Assembly (NCBI GenBank): GCA_002311655.1
Contig: DBYZ01000008.1
Span: 1-64,000 of the forward strand
Direction: 5' to 3'
Length of the DNA: 64,000 nt
Origin: Bacteroidales bacterium UBA1173
Lineage (GTDB): Bacteria; Bacteroidota; Bacteroidia; Bacteroidales; F082
The notes beneath the pieces were generated by a model that saw only the letters and a list, made by a program, of their open reading frames with translations, ran no database searches and had not been told where the DNA came from. The translations under genes were made by a program, and so were the position numbers. Positions 23,655 to 31,676 of this stretch are shown here, one piece after another (positions within the stretch are counted from its first letter, which is position 1; every line of letters starts with the position of its first letter).

Positions 23655-25698
23655 ATTCATTGATATTCCTTACCGAAACCCCATTCTTGAAGTTTTCAAG
23701 TCCTTCTTTTAAGAACTGGACGAAGCCGTCTTTGTCGAGGTTGTAGGCGCGTGGCTCGTGTAGAAGCTCGCCGTTGTGCCCCATGAGGCAGTAGTACGGC
23801 TGGGCGTTGGTGCCGAATTTCGAGATCTGGAAGTCGGCATATTTGCGTCCGATGGTCTTCTTCATCTTGCCGTCGCCGCCCATAACCCATTCTTCCTCAG
23901 GAAGTTTGGTCTTGTCATCGACGTAAAGTGCCACTATGATATAGTCTTCACGCAACATCTTCAGCACGCGCGGGTCGCTCCACACGTTAGCCTCCATCTC
24001 ACGGCAGTTGACGCATCCGTGACCGGTGAAGTCGACGTAAAGCGGCTTGTTTTGTGCCTTTGCGCATGCGAGAGCCTGCTCATAGTCGAAGTAGCCTTTC
24101 AATCCGTGAGGCAGATGGAAGATATCGTTGAATCGTGGAGATTCGCAGAGTTCCGCTGTAGGTTTGGCTTGTTGCTCTTGCTGACCTGCTGGAACCGCCT
24201 TCACATTCTGTTGGATGAATTCGATAACCTTGTCAGCATTCTCCTGATTGATACGTTTGAGGTCAAAATCGAGGGTTTGTTGTGGTGGCAGATAACCCGA
24301 GAGAGCCTTCAGAGGAGCGCCCCACATGCCAGGAATCATATAAACCACAAACGTAAAGGTAATGATACTCAATATCAAACGTCCCACGCCGATAGACTCG
24401 ACAGGGTCGTCGTTTTTGAATCTGATTTTGCCAAGGAGATAGAAACCAAGCATGGCGAAGCACACAATCCAAATGCCGAGATACACCTCGCGGTCGAGCA
24501 GATGCCAGTGATAGGTCTGGTCAGCAACACTCAAGAATTTGAAGCCGAGCGCGACCTCGACGAAGCCGAGGATAACCTTCACTGTGTTAAGCCAGCCGCC
24601 GCTCTTTGGCAGGTTTTTCAGCATTGACGGGAACATCGCGAAGAGTGCGAACGGCAACGCAAATGTCACTGCATAGCAGAACATGGTAAGGATCGGGGTC
24701 CAGAACTCGCCTGAAGTCGATTTGATAAGCACTGTTCCGACAATAGGACCTGTGCAGGCGAACGACACCAAAACCAGTGTCAATGCCATAAAGAACACGC
24801 CTGCGAGACCTTTCTTCTCAGAATTTGCATCTGATTTGTTAACAAGGCTGCTTGGAAGCACGATTTCGAAAGCTCCGAAGAACGATGCGGCAAACACCAT
24901 AAACACCAAGAAGAAGATGATATTCGGAATCCAATGTGTTGACAACCAATTGAATATGTCGCCCGTGACGCTGTCGCCACCAAAGATCCATGTCACCATA
25001 ATGATGATTGCGATTGGCAAGGTGTAAAGCAACACTATGAAAATGAAATACATAATGGCTTTGAAGCGACCTGCCGCCTTGTTTTCGCTGCCGTGCAGGA
25101 AGAACGACACCGTCATCGGGATCATCGGGAAGACGCATGGGGTCAACAGAGCTGCCAAGCCCCACAGGATTGCCTGAAGAATCATGCTGAGGAGACTGTC
25201 GCCTTCTTTTGCCTGAGCATCAGCATTTGCTATTGTTCCCGAGTTGAGGTTGATGTCAAATTCCACCACTGTCGGAGGCAGGCACTGACCATCGTTGCAG
25301 ACCATGTATTCCAACTCGCCCTTCACTGAAACCGGTTCTTTTCCAAGGACTTTCACCTTTTGTGTGAAGATTGCCTCTTTCTCAAAGAAACGTAATTCCA
25401 TATCGAAAACAGGATCCTGGAGCACAATGGCTTCACTCTCTGTCACGACACCAACTCTTTCATAGTCAGTAGCTTCAGCAAAATAAAAAGCTGTAGGAAT
25501 CGGACCGCCGTCAGCGATATTCTGTGAGTATACATGCCATCCAGCCTCTATTTCAGCCTTGAAAATGACGTTGTACTCGTTGTTTCCCAATGATTCAGTT
25601 GAGAAACTCCATTGCACCGGGTCATAAATCTGTGCAACTGACACCATAGGCATCATCAAAGCAAAAAATGCCGCTAAAATAATTGTAAGTTTTTTCAT
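23653..25698 (-). CDS. dsbD: Thiol:disulfide interchange protein DsbD
   Basis: A 681-residue inner membrane reductant conduit from cytosolic thioredoxin to the periplasm. Order: signal peptide ending VSVAQ, N-terminal DsbD-alpha-like domain (about 25-155), eight-helix CcdA-like core (about 170-480, with Cys-containing LTPCVFPMIP and SFACTGPIVG), and a C-terminal thioredoxin fold with CVNC in GHGCVNCREM near residue 570. The gene stands alone and has its own promoter. Probable clients are periplasmic disulfide isomerases or cytochrome maturation proteins. Confidence 0.93.
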   Translation of the reverse strand: MKKLTIILAAFFALMMPMVSVAQIYDPVQWSFSTESLGNNEYNVIFKAEIEAGWHVYSQNIADGGPIPTAFYFAEATDYERVGVVTESEAIVLQDPVFDMELRFFEKEAIFTQKVKVLGKEPVSVKGELEYMVCNDGQCLPPTVVEFDINLNSGTIANADAQAKEGDSLLSMILQAILWGLAALLTPCVFPMIPMTVSFFLHGSENKAAGRFKAIMYFIFIVLLYTLPIAIIIMVTWIFGGDSVTGDIFNWLSTHWIPNIIFFLVFMVFAASFFGAFEIVLPSSLVNKSDANSEKKGLAGVFFMALTLVLVSFACTGPIVGTVLIKSTSGEFWTPILTMFCYAVTFALPFALFAMFPSMLKNLPKSGGWLNTVKVILGFVEVALGFKFLSVADQTYHWHLLDREVYLGIWIVCFAMLGFYLLGKIRFKNDDPVESIGVGRLILSIITFTFVVYMIPGMWGAPLKALSGYLPPQQTLDFDLKRINQENADKVIEFIQQNVKAVPAGQQEQQAKPTAELCESPRFNDIFHLPHGLKGYFDYEQALACAKAQNKPLYVDFTGHGCVNCREMEANVWSDPRVLKMLREDYIIVALYVDDKTKLPEEEWVMGGDGKMKKTIGRKYADFQISKFGTNAQPYYCLMGHNGELLHEPRAYNLDKDGFVQFLKEGLENFKNGVSVRNINE

Positions 25699-25752
25699 AA
25701 ATTGTTAATATTCAATTATTTAATATTTTTAGATTTAAATAGTATCAAATCA

Positions 25753-25760
25753 CAAAGATA
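25753..25760 (-). promoter_or_regulatory. -7 promoter element for dsbD
   Basis: The reverse strand reads TATCTTTG, 54 bp upstream of the dsbD ATG. Confidence 0.65.
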
Positions 25761-25770
25761 ATAAAATTCT

Positions 25771-27111
25771 TTATTCCGCAACTATTTGATAAATGGTTTT
25801 TGTTTTTTCTGTGATTTTGAATCTGTCGTCGATGCGATAGCCTACAATCCACACGATTTCTCCTTCAGAATCAGTGATAATCTGAGTGTTTCGTTTCTGA
25901 TAAGTTGTAAAACCGTTGTCGTTAAAAAAATCGGAAACAAGCTTAGTACCTTTAAGCCCCAACGGATGGAAGCGGTCGCCATGCCACCAATGACGCACAC
26001 GCAACGGGAACTTCAGTTTGTCGAAATCCAACTGAGCCACATTTAAGTTTGAAGTTTGGAGTTTGAAATTTGAAGTTCTTTCAAATTTGGAATACGACAA
26101 GCCTGGTGTCAGAAGGTTATCCGTCAATTCGATTGGAAAGATATCGATAGTGTCTTTTTCGATAACCAATTGATAACCATCAGAATAGAATTCTTTCCCT
26201 GGTTCACCATCTAAAGATGCTAGGATTGATTCGCATTGGGAATAGGAGAAGCCGAAGTTTCTAACCCACTCAAAAAGGAACTGATGATTTTGGAGGAGAT
26301 TTCTCGACTCCGCTTCGCTGCGCTCGAAATGACAGGTCGGTTGTTTGCTTCGGTCGAAATGACATTTAGGGATGCTATGTAAAACACCGTCGACTGTCTC
26401 GATTTGTGAGAGTTTTTCCTTTAAAAGATTCCTATATAATTGATTTTCAGAGGCGAGATGATTGACAGATTCAAGGATTTTTTCTCTCGCCGCTGGCTTA
26501 ATGCTGTCAAAAACAGGCATCAAATCATGACGGATCTTATTTCTTAAATAAACAGTGTCGTTGTTGGTGCTGTCCTCGCGCCATTGGATATCGTTTTCAA
26601 TCGCAAATTGTTTGATTTCTTCTCTCGTTGCCCACAATAAAGGTCTGATATACAATCCATTACGAGCTTGCATGGCTTTTAAGCCTTTGATGCCGGAACC
26701 ACGCAATAGGTTGATGAAAAAAGTCTCGATTTGGTCATCGGCATGATGAGCCAATGCAAGCAGTTGCCCGCTGGCATTGACCATATCATTAAACCATGCG
26801 TAGCGCAGCTCGCGAGCAGCCATTTCAACGGAAACCTTTTGTGTTTCAACGTATTCCAATGTGTCGAACTGTCGGACGAAGAGCTTCACTCCTACCCTTT
26901 CAGCATATTCACGAACGAATTGCTCGTCGCCGTCAGATTCCTTGCCGCGCAGATGAAAATTGCAGTGGGCAAAGGTGATGTCGTAGCCGCACCGTCTCAG
27001 AAGTTCCGCCAGCACCATCGAGTCGACACCGCCGCTCAAGGCAACGAGGATGCGGTCACCTTTATTAATAAGGTGTTGCTCGGTGATGTAGTTTTGGAAC
27101 TTGGTCAGCAT
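25771..27111 (-). CDS. tilS: tRNA(Ile)-lysidine synthase with two repeat-derived insertions
   Basis: A 446-residue PP-loop enzyme that converts the wobble C of tRNA-Ile(CAU) to lysidine. The N-terminal ATP-pyrophosphatase motif SGGVDSMVL is near residue 30, and the C-terminal TilS domain is marked by WWHGDRFHPLGLKGTKLVSDFFND. The start is set at MLTKFQNY (27111), 5 bp after the upstream stop; a longer frame at 27183 lies inside that gene. Two stretches look foreign: residues about 249-272 (with CHFERSEAESRNL, a translated dispersed repeat) and about 343-356 (SNFKLQTSNLN, from a 7-bp tandem array). Both sit in linkers and keep the frame, so activity is probably preserved. Confidence 0.92.
   Translation of the reverse strand: MLTKFQNYITEQHLINKGDRILVALSGGVDSMVLAELLRRCGYDITFAHCNFHLRGKESDGDEQFVREYAERVGVKLFVRQFDTLEYVETQKVSVEMAARELRYAWFNDMVNASGQLLALAHHADDQIETFFINLLRGSGIKGLKAMQARNGLYIRPLLWATREEIKQFAIENDIQWREDSTNNDTVYLRNKIRHDLMPVFDSIKPAAREKILESVNHLASENQLYRNLLKEKLSQIETVDGVLHSIPKCHFDRSKQPTCHFERSEAESRNLLQNHQFLFEWVRNFGFSYSQCESILASLDGEPGKEFYSDGYQLVIEKDTIDIFPIELTDNLLTPGLSYSKFERTSNFKLQTSNLNVAQLDFDKLKFPLRVRHWWHGDRFHPLGLKGTKLVSDFFNDNGFTTYQKRNTQIITDSEGEIVWIVGYRIDDRFKITEKTKTIYQIVAE
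26046..26080. repeat. 7-bp tandem array inside tilS (AGTTTGA family)
   Basis: Five heptads AGTTTGA, AGTTTGG, AGTTTGA, AATTTGA, AGTTCTT in register; on the coding strand they give a SNFKLQTSNLN-like peptide. The same word family occurs at 1476, 41549 and 58598. Confidence 0.75.
26298..26366. repeat. Dispersed-repeat insertion inside tilS (FERSEAESRNL type)
   Basis: CGCTCGAAATGACA (26321-26334) and CGGTCGAAATGACA (26351-26364) are 30 bp apart, next to the hairpin-prone CTCCGCTTCGCTGCG. Translated on the coding strand this gives the peptide CHFERSEAESRNL, which I recognise as a recurrent translated repeat in Bacteroidetes proteins and intergenic regions. Confidence 0.75.
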
Positions 27112-27116
27112 GACAA

Positions 27117-27734
27117 TCAGAAGTATAAATAAACCAGAAGGAATCCGATGCCGAGACCGACAGCGGTGCAGATGGCGTACCACATCAGTTTCTTCAAAGG
27201 CGATGCGTCAGGTTCCAGTGACTGTTCAATCTTTTTCTTCGGAATGATGTCACCGACAAAAATCTCGTCTTTCTCAGCATTTTCAATTGATTCCGGCAGA
27301 GCTGGCTCCAGGAAAACGAGTTCAGAATCTTTGATTTTATGGGCTTTACCACGGAAATAATAGTCGACGCAGTAGTTGTTTTCCAACAAAATTATCACGC
27401 CAGTGCTGTCATCGTCAGTCGATTTTGCCATTATCTTTGCACGACGGCCGTAATTCTGCTTCAGAAGAATCTCGTTGTCGTCGACAGTGAGATATGCCAC
27501 CACGTTTTCACCATCAGATTTGTCCTTCACAGCCGATGTGAGATATATGACAAGAAGGCTCACCGCCAAAGTACTCAAATCGTCGTGCAAGCCAATAACC
27601 ACCTGATTATCAGCAAGTTGATAAAACCAGAAATTCACTTCAGGATTGAAAGAATGTGGATACAGTTTAACCCATTCCTTCACCAGACCGATGACTTCGT
27701 CTTTTTGTAAGCCTTTAACTTTGATATAGTCCAT
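27117..27734 (-). CDS. Tail-anchored protein of unknown function
   Basis: A 205-residue protein I do not recognise. Residues 1 to about 140 look like a soluble alpha/beta domain. An acidic/charged linker follows (about 145-178, with EKDEIFVGDIIPKKKIEQ). The last 25 residues form one hydrophobic helix ending LLVYLYF at the C-terminus, so the protein is probably tail-anchored with its main domain in the cytoplasm. There is no signal peptide. It overlaps the flavin reductase gene by one base upstream and is 5 bp from tilS downstream, so the three are one operon. Confidence 0.65.
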   Translation of the reverse strand: MDYIKVKGLQKDEVIGLVKEWVKLYPHSFNPEVNFWFYQLADNQVVIGLHDDLSTLAVSLLVIYLTSAVKDKSDGENVVAYLTVDDNEILLKQNYGRRAKIMAKSTDDDSTGVIILLENNYCVDYYFRGKAHKIKDSELVFLEPALPESIENAEKDEIFVGDIIPKKKIEQSLEPDASPLKKLMWYAICTAVGLGIGFLLVYLYF

Positions 27735-28315
27735 TATTTTTTCCTTTTATGTTGAATTTTCTCTACTGAGAAACCGAATTTTCCTATTTTTTCGCCTAAA
27801 GAGTAATATTTTCCATGCGAATATGTAATCAAATCCGCTTGATTGAGTTGGAAAAGTCCTGTGCTTGGATCGAAATATTTCTCGTCACCATGAACAGCCA
27901 CTATTTCAGCCATAAACATATCATGTGAGCCCAATTCTTTGATTTCCACCACCTTACACTCAATATTCACTGGCGACTCAGCAATCATAGGGGCTTTAAC
28001 AATCTCTGCCTGTTCGGCTGTGAGATGCATCTCCTTGAATTTGTTATAATCTCTTCCTGAGCGCACGCCGCACCAGTCGGTGGCTTTGGCGAGGGCTTCA
28101 GTGGTCAGATTTATCACAAACTCCTTGTTTTTTGATATTATCGCATGCGAATGACGCTCTTTTCTCACCGAGATGTAGCACATCGGAGGGTCGGAGCACA
28201 CAATTCCTGTCCACGCCACCGTGATGATGTTGTAATTCTCAGGGCTGTCGCCGCACGAGACCATCACCACTGGCAGTGGGTAGAGCATCGTACCGGGTTT
28301 GAAGCTTCTTTTCAT
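27734..28315 (-). CDS. Flavin reductase-like / flavoredoxin family protein
   Basis: A 193-residue FMN-binding split-barrel protein of the flavin reductase-like family (flavoredoxin branch). Characteristic regions: LYPLPVVMVSCGD at the N-terminus, ITVAWTGIVCSDPPMCYISVRKERHS for flavin contact, and a conserved Cys in ATDWCGVRSGRDYNKF near residue 80. It probably transfers electrons between flavin or NAD(P)H and an acceptor; the partner is unknown. First gene of the operon leading to tilS. The promoter lies so close that the mRNA may be leaderless. Confidence 0.88.
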   Translation of the reverse strand: MKRSFKPGTMLYPLPVVMVSCGDSPENYNIITVAWTGIVCSDPPMCYISVRKERHSHAIISKNKEFVINLTTEALAKATDWCGVRSGRDYNKFKEMHLTAEQAEIVKAPMIAESPVNIECKVVEIKELGSHDMFMAEIVAVHGDEKYFDPSTGLFQLNQADLITYSHGKYYSLGEKIGKFGFSVEKIQHKRKK

Positions 28316-28319
28316 ATTG

Positions 28320-28327
28320 CAAAAATA
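28320..28327 (-). promoter_or_regulatory. -7 promoter element for the flavin reductase-tilS operon
   Basis: The reverse strand reads TATTTTTG followed by only 4 bases before the ATG. Confidence 0.65.
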
Positions 28328-28329
28328 AA

Positions 28330-28358
28330 AAAAATCCCGTCACGTGGGCGGGATTTTT
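28330..28358 (-). terminator. Terminator of the kor operon
   Basis: AAATCCCG (28332-28339) pairs with CGGGATTT (28349-28356); A-rich and T-rich flanks follow. Placed 3' of korB on the minus strand. Confidence 0.75.
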
Positions 28359-28377
28359 CGTTTTTATTATCGAGATA

Positions 28378-29412
28378 TTATTTGATATCCCATGTTGTGC
28401 CACTGTTGAGAAGATCGTCAACAGTCTTGATGTTAGACTTAGCTGATTCGCGGTCGATGACATCGATGAGGCAGTCGTCGTAAGTTGGAGCTTCCACGTT
28501 GCGGATAACACCGATAGCGACTGGGAACGCTGGAGGCATCATGTGGGCGAGCATCATGTGGATACCTGTGTTCTCTTCTTTCTCGTCGTGAACGAGGATA
28601 TCCTTTTCTGTGATGCCGTTTTCGCCGATTGTGACGACTTCAAGCTTGTTGCCGTTGAGACGCAGACCTTTGTTTCTCTCCTTACCGAAGATGAGCGGTT
28701 TGCCGTGTTCGCACTTCACCTGCATATCGTCGCGGACGTCCTTGCCTGTAATGTTTTCGTGAACACCGTTCGAGAAAATCATACAGTTCTGGAGCACCTC
28801 GATGACTGACATACCGTCGTGATTCTTAGCTCTCAAGCAGATATCTGTGAGTTCTTTTGTGTTGACATCAACGCCACGGGCGAAGAACTTGCCGCCAGCA
28901 CCGATAACGAGTTCACCAACGTTGAATGGATCCTCATAAGTACCTTGTGGAGAAGTCTTTGTGACTGTGCCACGGAATGTACATGGTGAGAACTGGCCTT
29001 TTGTCATACCGTAGATACGGTTGTTGAACAGAAGGAGGTTCATGTCCATGTTACGGCGTACAGCGTGGATGAAGTGGTTACCACCGATAGCTGTGCAGTC
29101 GCCGTCACCAGAAACGATCCATACTGAGAGGTTAGGATTTGCGAGCTTCACACCTGTTGCGATAGCGCAAGCGCGGCCGTGAATGCTGTGGAATCCGTAG
29201 GTGTTCATATAATGTGGGAAACGTGATGAGCAGCCGATACCAGAGACGACACAGATGTCTTCTTTTCTCTTGCCGAGCTGTGGGAACACGTCCTGTAAAA
29301 CTTTCAAAATAGCGTGGTCACCACAACCCGGGCACCATTTCACTATCTGATCGCAAACGAAATCTTCTTTAGTAAGATTAACAACCTGATTATTTAAATT
29401 TGTATTTTCCAT
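28378..29412 (-). CDS. korB: 2-oxoacid:ferredoxin oxidoreductase, beta subunit
   Basis: A 344-residue thiamine-diphosphate-binding subunit. KWCPGCGDHAIL (residues about 25-36) and GIGCSSRFPHY are typical of KorB/OorB. The TPP/Mg motif GDGDCTAIGGNH lies near residue 100. With the alpha/gamma subunit it oxidatively decarboxylates 2-oxoglutarate or another 2-oxoacid to acyl-CoA, reducing ferredoxin. It contains no ferredoxin domain of its own. It lies 7 bp downstream of the alpha subunit gene. Substrate assignment to 2-oxoglutarate is by family resemblance. Confidence 0.9.
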   Translation of the reverse strand: MENTNLNNQVVNLTKEDFVCDQIVKWCPGCGDHAILKVLQDVFPQLGKRKEDICVVSGIGCSSRFPHYMNTYGFHSIHGRACAIATGVKLANPNLSVWIVSGDGDCTAIGGNHFIHAVRRNMDMNLLLFNNRIYGMTKGQFSPCTFRGTVTKTSPQGTYEDPFNVGELVIGAGGKFFARGVDVNTKELTDICLRAKNHDGMSVIEVLQNCMIFSNGVHENITGKDVRDDMQVKCEHGKPLIFGKERNKGLRLNGNKLEVVTIGENGITEKDILVHDEKEENTGIHMMLAHMMPPAFPVAIGVIRNVEAPTYDDCLIDVIDRESAKSNIKTVDDLLNSGTTWDIK

Positions 29413-29419
29413 GGTAATC

Positions 29420-31261
29420 TTATTTTAAAAGGTCATTAAACTTATTTTCTAACTCTGCTGTGAGGAATGGGAGGCCCTGGATCTTGTTGAATTGCTCATA
29501 CTTGAAGTCAGGCATCTTCTCTCTGAGGTAGTTAACGAACTGACCGTTGTTGTTCTCACAGACAAGGATCTTCTTGTGACCGCTCAACACCTTTGCTGTA
29601 TTCTTTGGCAGAGGCATGATGTGGCGGAAGTGTGCGTGAGCGACTGACTTGCCTTCTTCGAGCATCTTCTCGACGACTGAGAGGACAACGCCGTATGTGC
29701 CGCCCCAGCTCACCACGAGGAGGTCAGCGTTCGGATCACCGACGATTTCCTGTTCAGGAATAAAGTTGGCGACGCGCTGTACTTTCTCTTCACGAAGTTC
29801 AACCATGAGCTGGTGGTTCTTCGGGTCAAGTGAGAGGTTACCAGAACCGTTTGCCTTCTCAAGACCGCTGATGCGGTGACGGAGACCTTCTGTTCCTGGG
29901 ATAGCCCACTGTCTGTTGAGTTTTTCCTCATCGCGTTTGTATGGTTGCCATTCTGGGTCGTTTGCCTTTGCGATTGGCGGAACGATAGCTGGGAGGTCAG
30001 CGACTCTTGGGATGCGGAGAATCTCAGAACCGTTGCCGAGAGCACCTTCGGTGAGGAGAATGACAGGTGTCATGTGCTCCATTGCCAACTTAGCTGCCTC
30101 GTATGCTGAATAGAAACAGTCAGCTGAGCTGCGTGCTGCCAAGACGATAAGAGGAGCGTCACCATTACGTCCGTAGAGAGCCTGCATGAGGTCGCTCTGC
30201 TCTGACTTGGTTGGAAGACCTGTTGAAGGACCGCCACGCTGTACGTCGACGACGACGAGTGGAAGCTCTGTCATCACGGCAAGACCGAGGGCTTCTGACT
30301 TCAATGAAAGACCAGGACCTGATGTTGTGGTCACTGCCAAGCAGCCAGCGAATGATGCGCCGAGTGATGAGCAGATACCTGCAATCTCATCTTCTGCCTG
30401 GAAAGCCTTGACTTTCAAGTTCTTGTATTTCACCAACTCTGCGAGGATATCTGTTGCAGGAGTGATAGGATATGAACCGCAGAAAATCTGACGGCCTGAA
30501 CGCTCTGCTGCTGCCATCAAACCCCATGCTGTAGCGACGTTACCAGTGATGTCACGGTATTTGCCCTTAGCGAGGTTAGCCGGCTCAATACGATATGTGT
30601 TGGCGAAGATTTCCATAGTGTCAGCGTAGCTGTAACCTGCTGCGACGACAGTCTGGTTAGCCTTGATGACTTCCGGTTTGTTTTTGAATTTTGTATTGAA
30701 ATATCCGTTCAGGAGAGTGATGTCACGGTTGAAGAGGTACATCACGATACCGAGAGCGAACATGTTCTTTGACTTGAGCATTGCCTTGCGGTCCCAACCG
30801 AAATCTTTCAAAGCCTCGAGTGTCATCGATGTGATAGGGGCTTTGACGACTTTATACTGGCTGAGTGTGTCATCCTGTGTCGGGTCTGATGTGTAACCGG
30901 CTTTTTCAAGAGCCTTGTCGTTCATCGAGTCGATGTCGAAGATGATTGTTGTGCCAGGTTTGAGCCAACGCATGTTAGCCTTGATTGAAGCAGGGTTCAT
31001 TGCGACGAGAACATCGCAGAGGTCACCTGTTGTGTGGACCGGTTTATGTCCGAAATGGACTTGGAATCCAGAGACGCCAGACACCGTGCCTTGTGGTGGG
31101 CGAATTTCTCCTGGATAGTCTGGGAACGTGGCAAAATCGTTGCCTGCTAAAGCTGTTGAATCGGAAAACAGGTTTCCTGTCAGCTGCATACCGTCGCCAG
31201 AGTCACCCGCGAAGCGAATGACAACGTGTTCAAGTTCTACAACTTTTGATCTGTTAGCCAT
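29420..31261 (-). CDS. korA: 2-oxoacid:acceptor oxidoreductase, fused gamma-alpha subunit
   Basis: A 613-residue fusion. Residues about 8-195 form the gamma domain (IRFAGDSGDGMQLTGNLF), about 215-450 the pyrimidine-binding alpha domain (GSYPITPATDIL, TTTSGPGLSLKSEALGLA, QRGGPSTGLPTKSEQSDL), and the C-terminal part is the transketolase-C-like domain. This KorA architecture is standard in Bacteroidetes. It is first in the operon, with an 80-nt 5' UTR behind a TACCTTTG promoter. The divergent small ferredoxin gene probably supplies the electron acceptor. Confidence 0.92.
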   Translation of the reverse strand: MANRSKVVELEHVVIRFAGDSGDGMQLTGNLFSDSTALAGNDFATFPDYPGEIRPPQGTVSGVSGFQVHFGHKPVHTTGDLCDVLVAMNPASIKANMRWLKPGTTIIFDIDSMNDKALEKAGYTSDPTQDDTLSQYKVVKAPITSMTLEALKDFGWDRKAMLKSKNMFALGIVMYLFNRDITLLNGYFNTKFKNKPEVIKANQTVVAAGYSYADTMEIFANTYRIEPANLAKGKYRDITGNVATAWGLMAAAERSGRQIFCGSYPITPATDILAELVKYKNLKVKAFQAEDEIAGICSSLGASFAGCLAVTTTSGPGLSLKSEALGLAVMTELPLVVVDVQRGGPSTGLPTKSEQSDLMQALYGRNGDAPLIVLAARSSADCFYSAYEAAKLAMEHMTPVILLTEGALGNGSEILRIPRVADLPAIVPPIAKANDPEWQPYKRDEEKLNRQWAIPGTEGLRHRISGLEKANGSGNLSLDPKNHQLMVELREEKVQRVANFIPEQEIVGDPNADLLVVSWGGTYGVVLSVVEKMLEEGKSVAHAHFRHIMPLPKNTAKVLSGHKKILVCENNNGQFVNYLREKMPDFKYEQFNKIQGLPFLTAELENKFNDLLK

Positions 31262-31341
31262 AGGAAATTGAATTTAATTTATTGTATTTTAATAATTTAG
31301 ATAATATTTCTTATTTTATGGGTACTCTCCTAAATTTTCTG

Positions 31342-31349
31342 CAAAGGTA
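31342..31349 (-). promoter_or_regulatory. -7 promoter element for korA-korB
   Basis: The reverse strand reads TACCTTTG, 80 bp before the korA ATG. Confidence 0.65.
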
Positions 31350-31421
31350 AGCATATATTTCATATAAAAAAAGCAAAAAAAAATATTTTTTCAAAATGTT
31401 GTAGTGTATTGGAAAAACCCA

Positions 31422-31429
31422 TATCTTTG
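31422..31429 (+). promoter_or_regulatory. -7 promoter element for the ferredoxin gene
   Basis: TATCTTTG, 27 bp upstream of the ATG at 31457. Confidence 0.7.
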
Positions 31430-31456
31430 CAGAAATTTTCTAAACTAATAAACATT

Positions 31457-31624
31457 ATGGCATACAAAATTTTAGACAGCTGTGTAGCTTGCGGTACTTG
31501 CATCGACGAGTGCCCAGTCGGCGCTATTTCAGAAGGTAGCATCTATTCAATCAACGCTGATAACTGCGTTTCATGCGGCACATGCGCAAGCGTTTGCCCT
31601 AACGAAGCTATCGTTGAGGACTAA
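31457..31624 (+). CDS. 2[4Fe-4S] ferredoxin
   Basis: A 55-residue clostridial-type ferredoxin. Two CxxCxxCxxxCP clusters are present: CVACGTCIDECP and CVSCGTCASVCP. It is a soluble low-potential electron carrier. The start at MAYKILDS follows the promoter at 31422; a longer frame would begin in the promoter. It is divergent from korA, consistent with serving as electron acceptor of the 2-oxoacid oxidoreductase. Confidence 0.95.
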   Translation: MAYKILDSCVACGTCIDECPVGAISEGSIYSINADNCVSCGTCASVCPNEAIVED

Positions 31625-31645
31625 TACACAGTGTTGTATTAAAGC

Positions 31646-31676
31646 AAAAATGGACGGCGAACGCCGTCCATTTTTT
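31646..31676. terminator. Bidirectional terminator between ferredoxin and GH2 genes
   Basis: TGGACGGC (31651-31658) pairs with GCCGTCCA (31663-31670) around GAAC, with A- and T-runs outside. A small second hairpin (AATACA/TGTATT, 31623-31640) precedes it. Confidence 0.85.
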
